This document shows, one piece after another, positions 24,187 through 25,252 of a DNA stretch of 25,252 nucleotides. Origin of the DNA: JBDNDK01 sp046719185 (GTDB taxonomy: Bacteria > Armatimonadota > UBA5829). Position 1 is the first letter of the stretch. The number at the start of each line of letters is the position of its first letter. The notes below the pieces were generated by a model, which was not told where the DNA came from, made no database searches, and worked only from the letters and a program-made list of their open reading frames with translations. Made by a program: the position numbers and the translations under genes. The stretch spans positions 1 through 25,252 of the forward strand of contig JBDNDK010000017.1 of the NCBI GenBank assembly GCA_046719185.1. Direction: 5' to 3'.

Positions 24187-24342
24187 TCACAATCAATTGA
24201 TAAATATGGAATTTTATATATTGGAACCTCTAATAATCAGATCTGGGCAATTGGAGACCCAGTGCCTGAACCATCAACAATAGCTTAGTTTAGCTTTCTA
24301 ACATTTCTTGCTGGAATAAAAATATTAAACAAAAGAAAATAA
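24187..24342 (+). pseudogene. Remnant of a second PEP-CTERM gene
   Basis: A frame open from 24187 reads GTSNNQIWAIGDPVPEPSTIA and is cut by TAG at 24286-24288. It continues as FSFLTFLAGIKILNKRK to TAA 24340-24342. Together these form a recognisable PEP-CTERM tail: the PEP motif, a hydrophobic helix and a basic end. There is no start codon, signal peptide or promoter, and only about 26 residues precede the PEP motif, so just the end of the gene survives. Confidence 0.65.
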
Positions 24343-24373
24343 ATGGGGTATTTATAAAATTAAAAATACCCCA
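24334..24373 (-). terminator. Intrinsic terminator of fliG
   Basis: TGGGGTATTT (24344-24353) pairs with AAATACCCCA (24364-24373). On the minus strand a U-rich tract (24343 downward) follows. It lies about 33 bases past the fliG stop. Confidence 0.75.
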
Positions 24374-24405
24374 CTCACAAAACACACACTGACTTAGGTT
24401 TTCTT

Positions 24406-25252
24406 CTAAACTACAACATCATCAGATCTGCCTCTGATGCTAATCTCACCTTTTTCATCCAAGGCTCTTGCAATATTGGATATTCTGCTTTGTGCGGATT
24501 CCACATCTTTAAGTCTAACAGGACCACTAACTTCAAGGTCTTCTTTCAAGCTTTCAGCAGCCCTCTGAGACATATTTCTGAAGAATACTTCTCTAATCTC
24601 ATTAGATACACCCTTAAGTGCAAGCCTGAGGTCTTCTTGAGGCACATCTCTGAGAATTGTTTGTATTGATCTGTCATCAAGACCAAGAATATCTTCAAAT
24701 ACAAACATCATCTCTTTTATTTCATTTGCTATCTTTTCATCCACTTCTGCAAGATGGTCTAAAATCTTCTTCTCAGTGCTTCTATCAACCAAGTTTAATA
24801 TTTCAACAACAGATTTAGTTCCACCAACTTCTGTTAGTGATGCATTATCACCAAGCGAAAGCTGTGACAAAAGAACTTTATCTAAGTGCTTCACAACTTC
24901 CGGATCTGTAGGTTGCATAGTAGTCAATCTTAATGCAACCTCACCAGCAAGTTTTTCAGGAAGTGATGATATTACCATAGCAGCAATTTCTGGTGGTAAA
25001 TGTCCAAGTACCAGTGCTACAACCTGCGGTTTTTCACCTCTTAAAACAGTGGCAAGTTGATTTGGATTAACACTTCTAAGCCATCTAAAATTTCCTGCTC
25101 CAGAAGATGTTAATTTACCTAATAGCTCCTGAGTTTTTGCAGGTCCTAATACATTTTCAAGAATTGATCTAGCATAATCCAAACCACCAAGGTTCACTTG
25201 CTCTCTCAATTCTCTTCGACATTCTTCTAGAACTTTTTCCCTTGTTTTATTA
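24406..25252 (-). CDS. fliG: Flagellar motor switch protein FliG (partial, N-terminus outside the window)
   Basis: FliG is the rotor protein that meets the stator and transmits torque. The frame is open to the window edge and reads VLEECRRELREQVNLGGLDY before the point where a TTG could be taken as start, so the gene clearly continues beyond 25252. The middle domain has EKPQVVALVLGHLP, a variant of the conserved EHPQ motif. The C-terminal domain has MFVFEDILGLDDRSIQ and the torque-helix region FFRNMSQRAAESLKEDL, with the charged residues that interact with MotA, then GPVRLKDVESAQSRI. The C-terminus ends SDDVVV. It has its own terminator and is last in its operon. Roughly the first 60 residues are missing. 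Confidence 0.95.
   Translation of the reverse strand, partial: NKTREKVLEECRRELREQVNLGGLDYARSILENVLGPAKTQELLGKLTSSGAGNFRWLRSVNPNQLATVLRGEKPQVVALVLGHLPPEIAAMVISSLPEKLAGEVALRLTTMQPTDPEVVKHLDKVLLSQLSLGDNASLTEVGGTKSVVEILNLVDRSTEKKILDHLAEVDEKIANEIKEMMFVFEDILGLDDRSIQTILRDVPQEDLRLALKGVSNEIREVFFRNMSQRAAESLKEDLEVSGPVRLKDVESAQSRISNIARALDEKGEISIRGRSDDVVV

Noticed and set aside
1..25252. CRISPR array, insertion sequence or prophage
   Set aside because: No regularly spaced direct repeats, transposase, integrase or phage genes are visible; the damaged genes are explained by point changes and small deletions.

Overview
The window is visibly AT-rich bacterial DNA with AGA- and TTA-heavy codon use. A FliG gene implies flagella. 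PEP-CTERM sorting tails, which are known from diderm bacteria that carry exosortases, point to an outer membrane. The combination of a DUF6785-type membrane protein, a UroD-family methyltransferase-like protein, a short L-fucose/L-arabinose-isomerase-like protein and a GyrA with the HPHGEGVIYP form of its active-site region recalls Armatimonadota, Planctomycetes or Lentisphaerae-type lineages. No marker here settles the phylum, so this is inference only.

Left part (1-9.6 kb): the tail of an unknown protein, then a UroD-family protein and a divergently oriented sugar isomerase-like gene. Next is a glutamate dehydrogenase gene with a strong promoter and a structured leader that contains an intrinsic terminator. 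A new promoter follows, driving a transporter run: an MFS permease with an extra C-terminal domain, a Na+/Ca2+-exchanger-type antiporter, and a DUF6785/DUF6784 membrane protein split by an in-frame TAG.

Middle (9.6-21.7 kb): a gyrA gene with a small DUF948-like membrane protein behind it on the minus strand; its promoter carries a perfect dyad over the -35 box. A tRNA-Glu with its own promoter and terminator follows, then a clostripain-family lipoprotein, an aspartase, a copper-type P1B ATPase, and a housekeeping run of prs, pth, an aminotransferase and a PEBP-family gene. Prs/pth and pth/aminotransferase are joined by 4-base stop/start overlaps. Glutamate dehydrogenase and aspartase both release ammonia when they run in the catabolic direction, which fits amino-acid use, but the two genes are not linked.

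Right part (21.7-24.35 kb): a decaying surface-protein island. It holds a frameshifted LVVW-repeat secreted protein, a PEP-CTERM gene behind a near-consensus sigma-54 promoter but cut by an in-frame TGA before its sorting tail, a LolA/DUF4412-like secreted protein whose signal peptide has no start codon, and the headless tail of a second PEP-CTERM gene. The window ends inside fliG.

The strongest candidates for undescribed biology are the glutamate dehydrogenase leader RNA, the gyrA operator-like repeats, and sigma-54 control of a PEP-CTERM gene with a hairpin at the very 5' end of its transcript. The genes broken by single stop codons are better explained by gene decay (or base errors) than by a changed genetic code, because TAA, TAG and TGA all end intact genes here.
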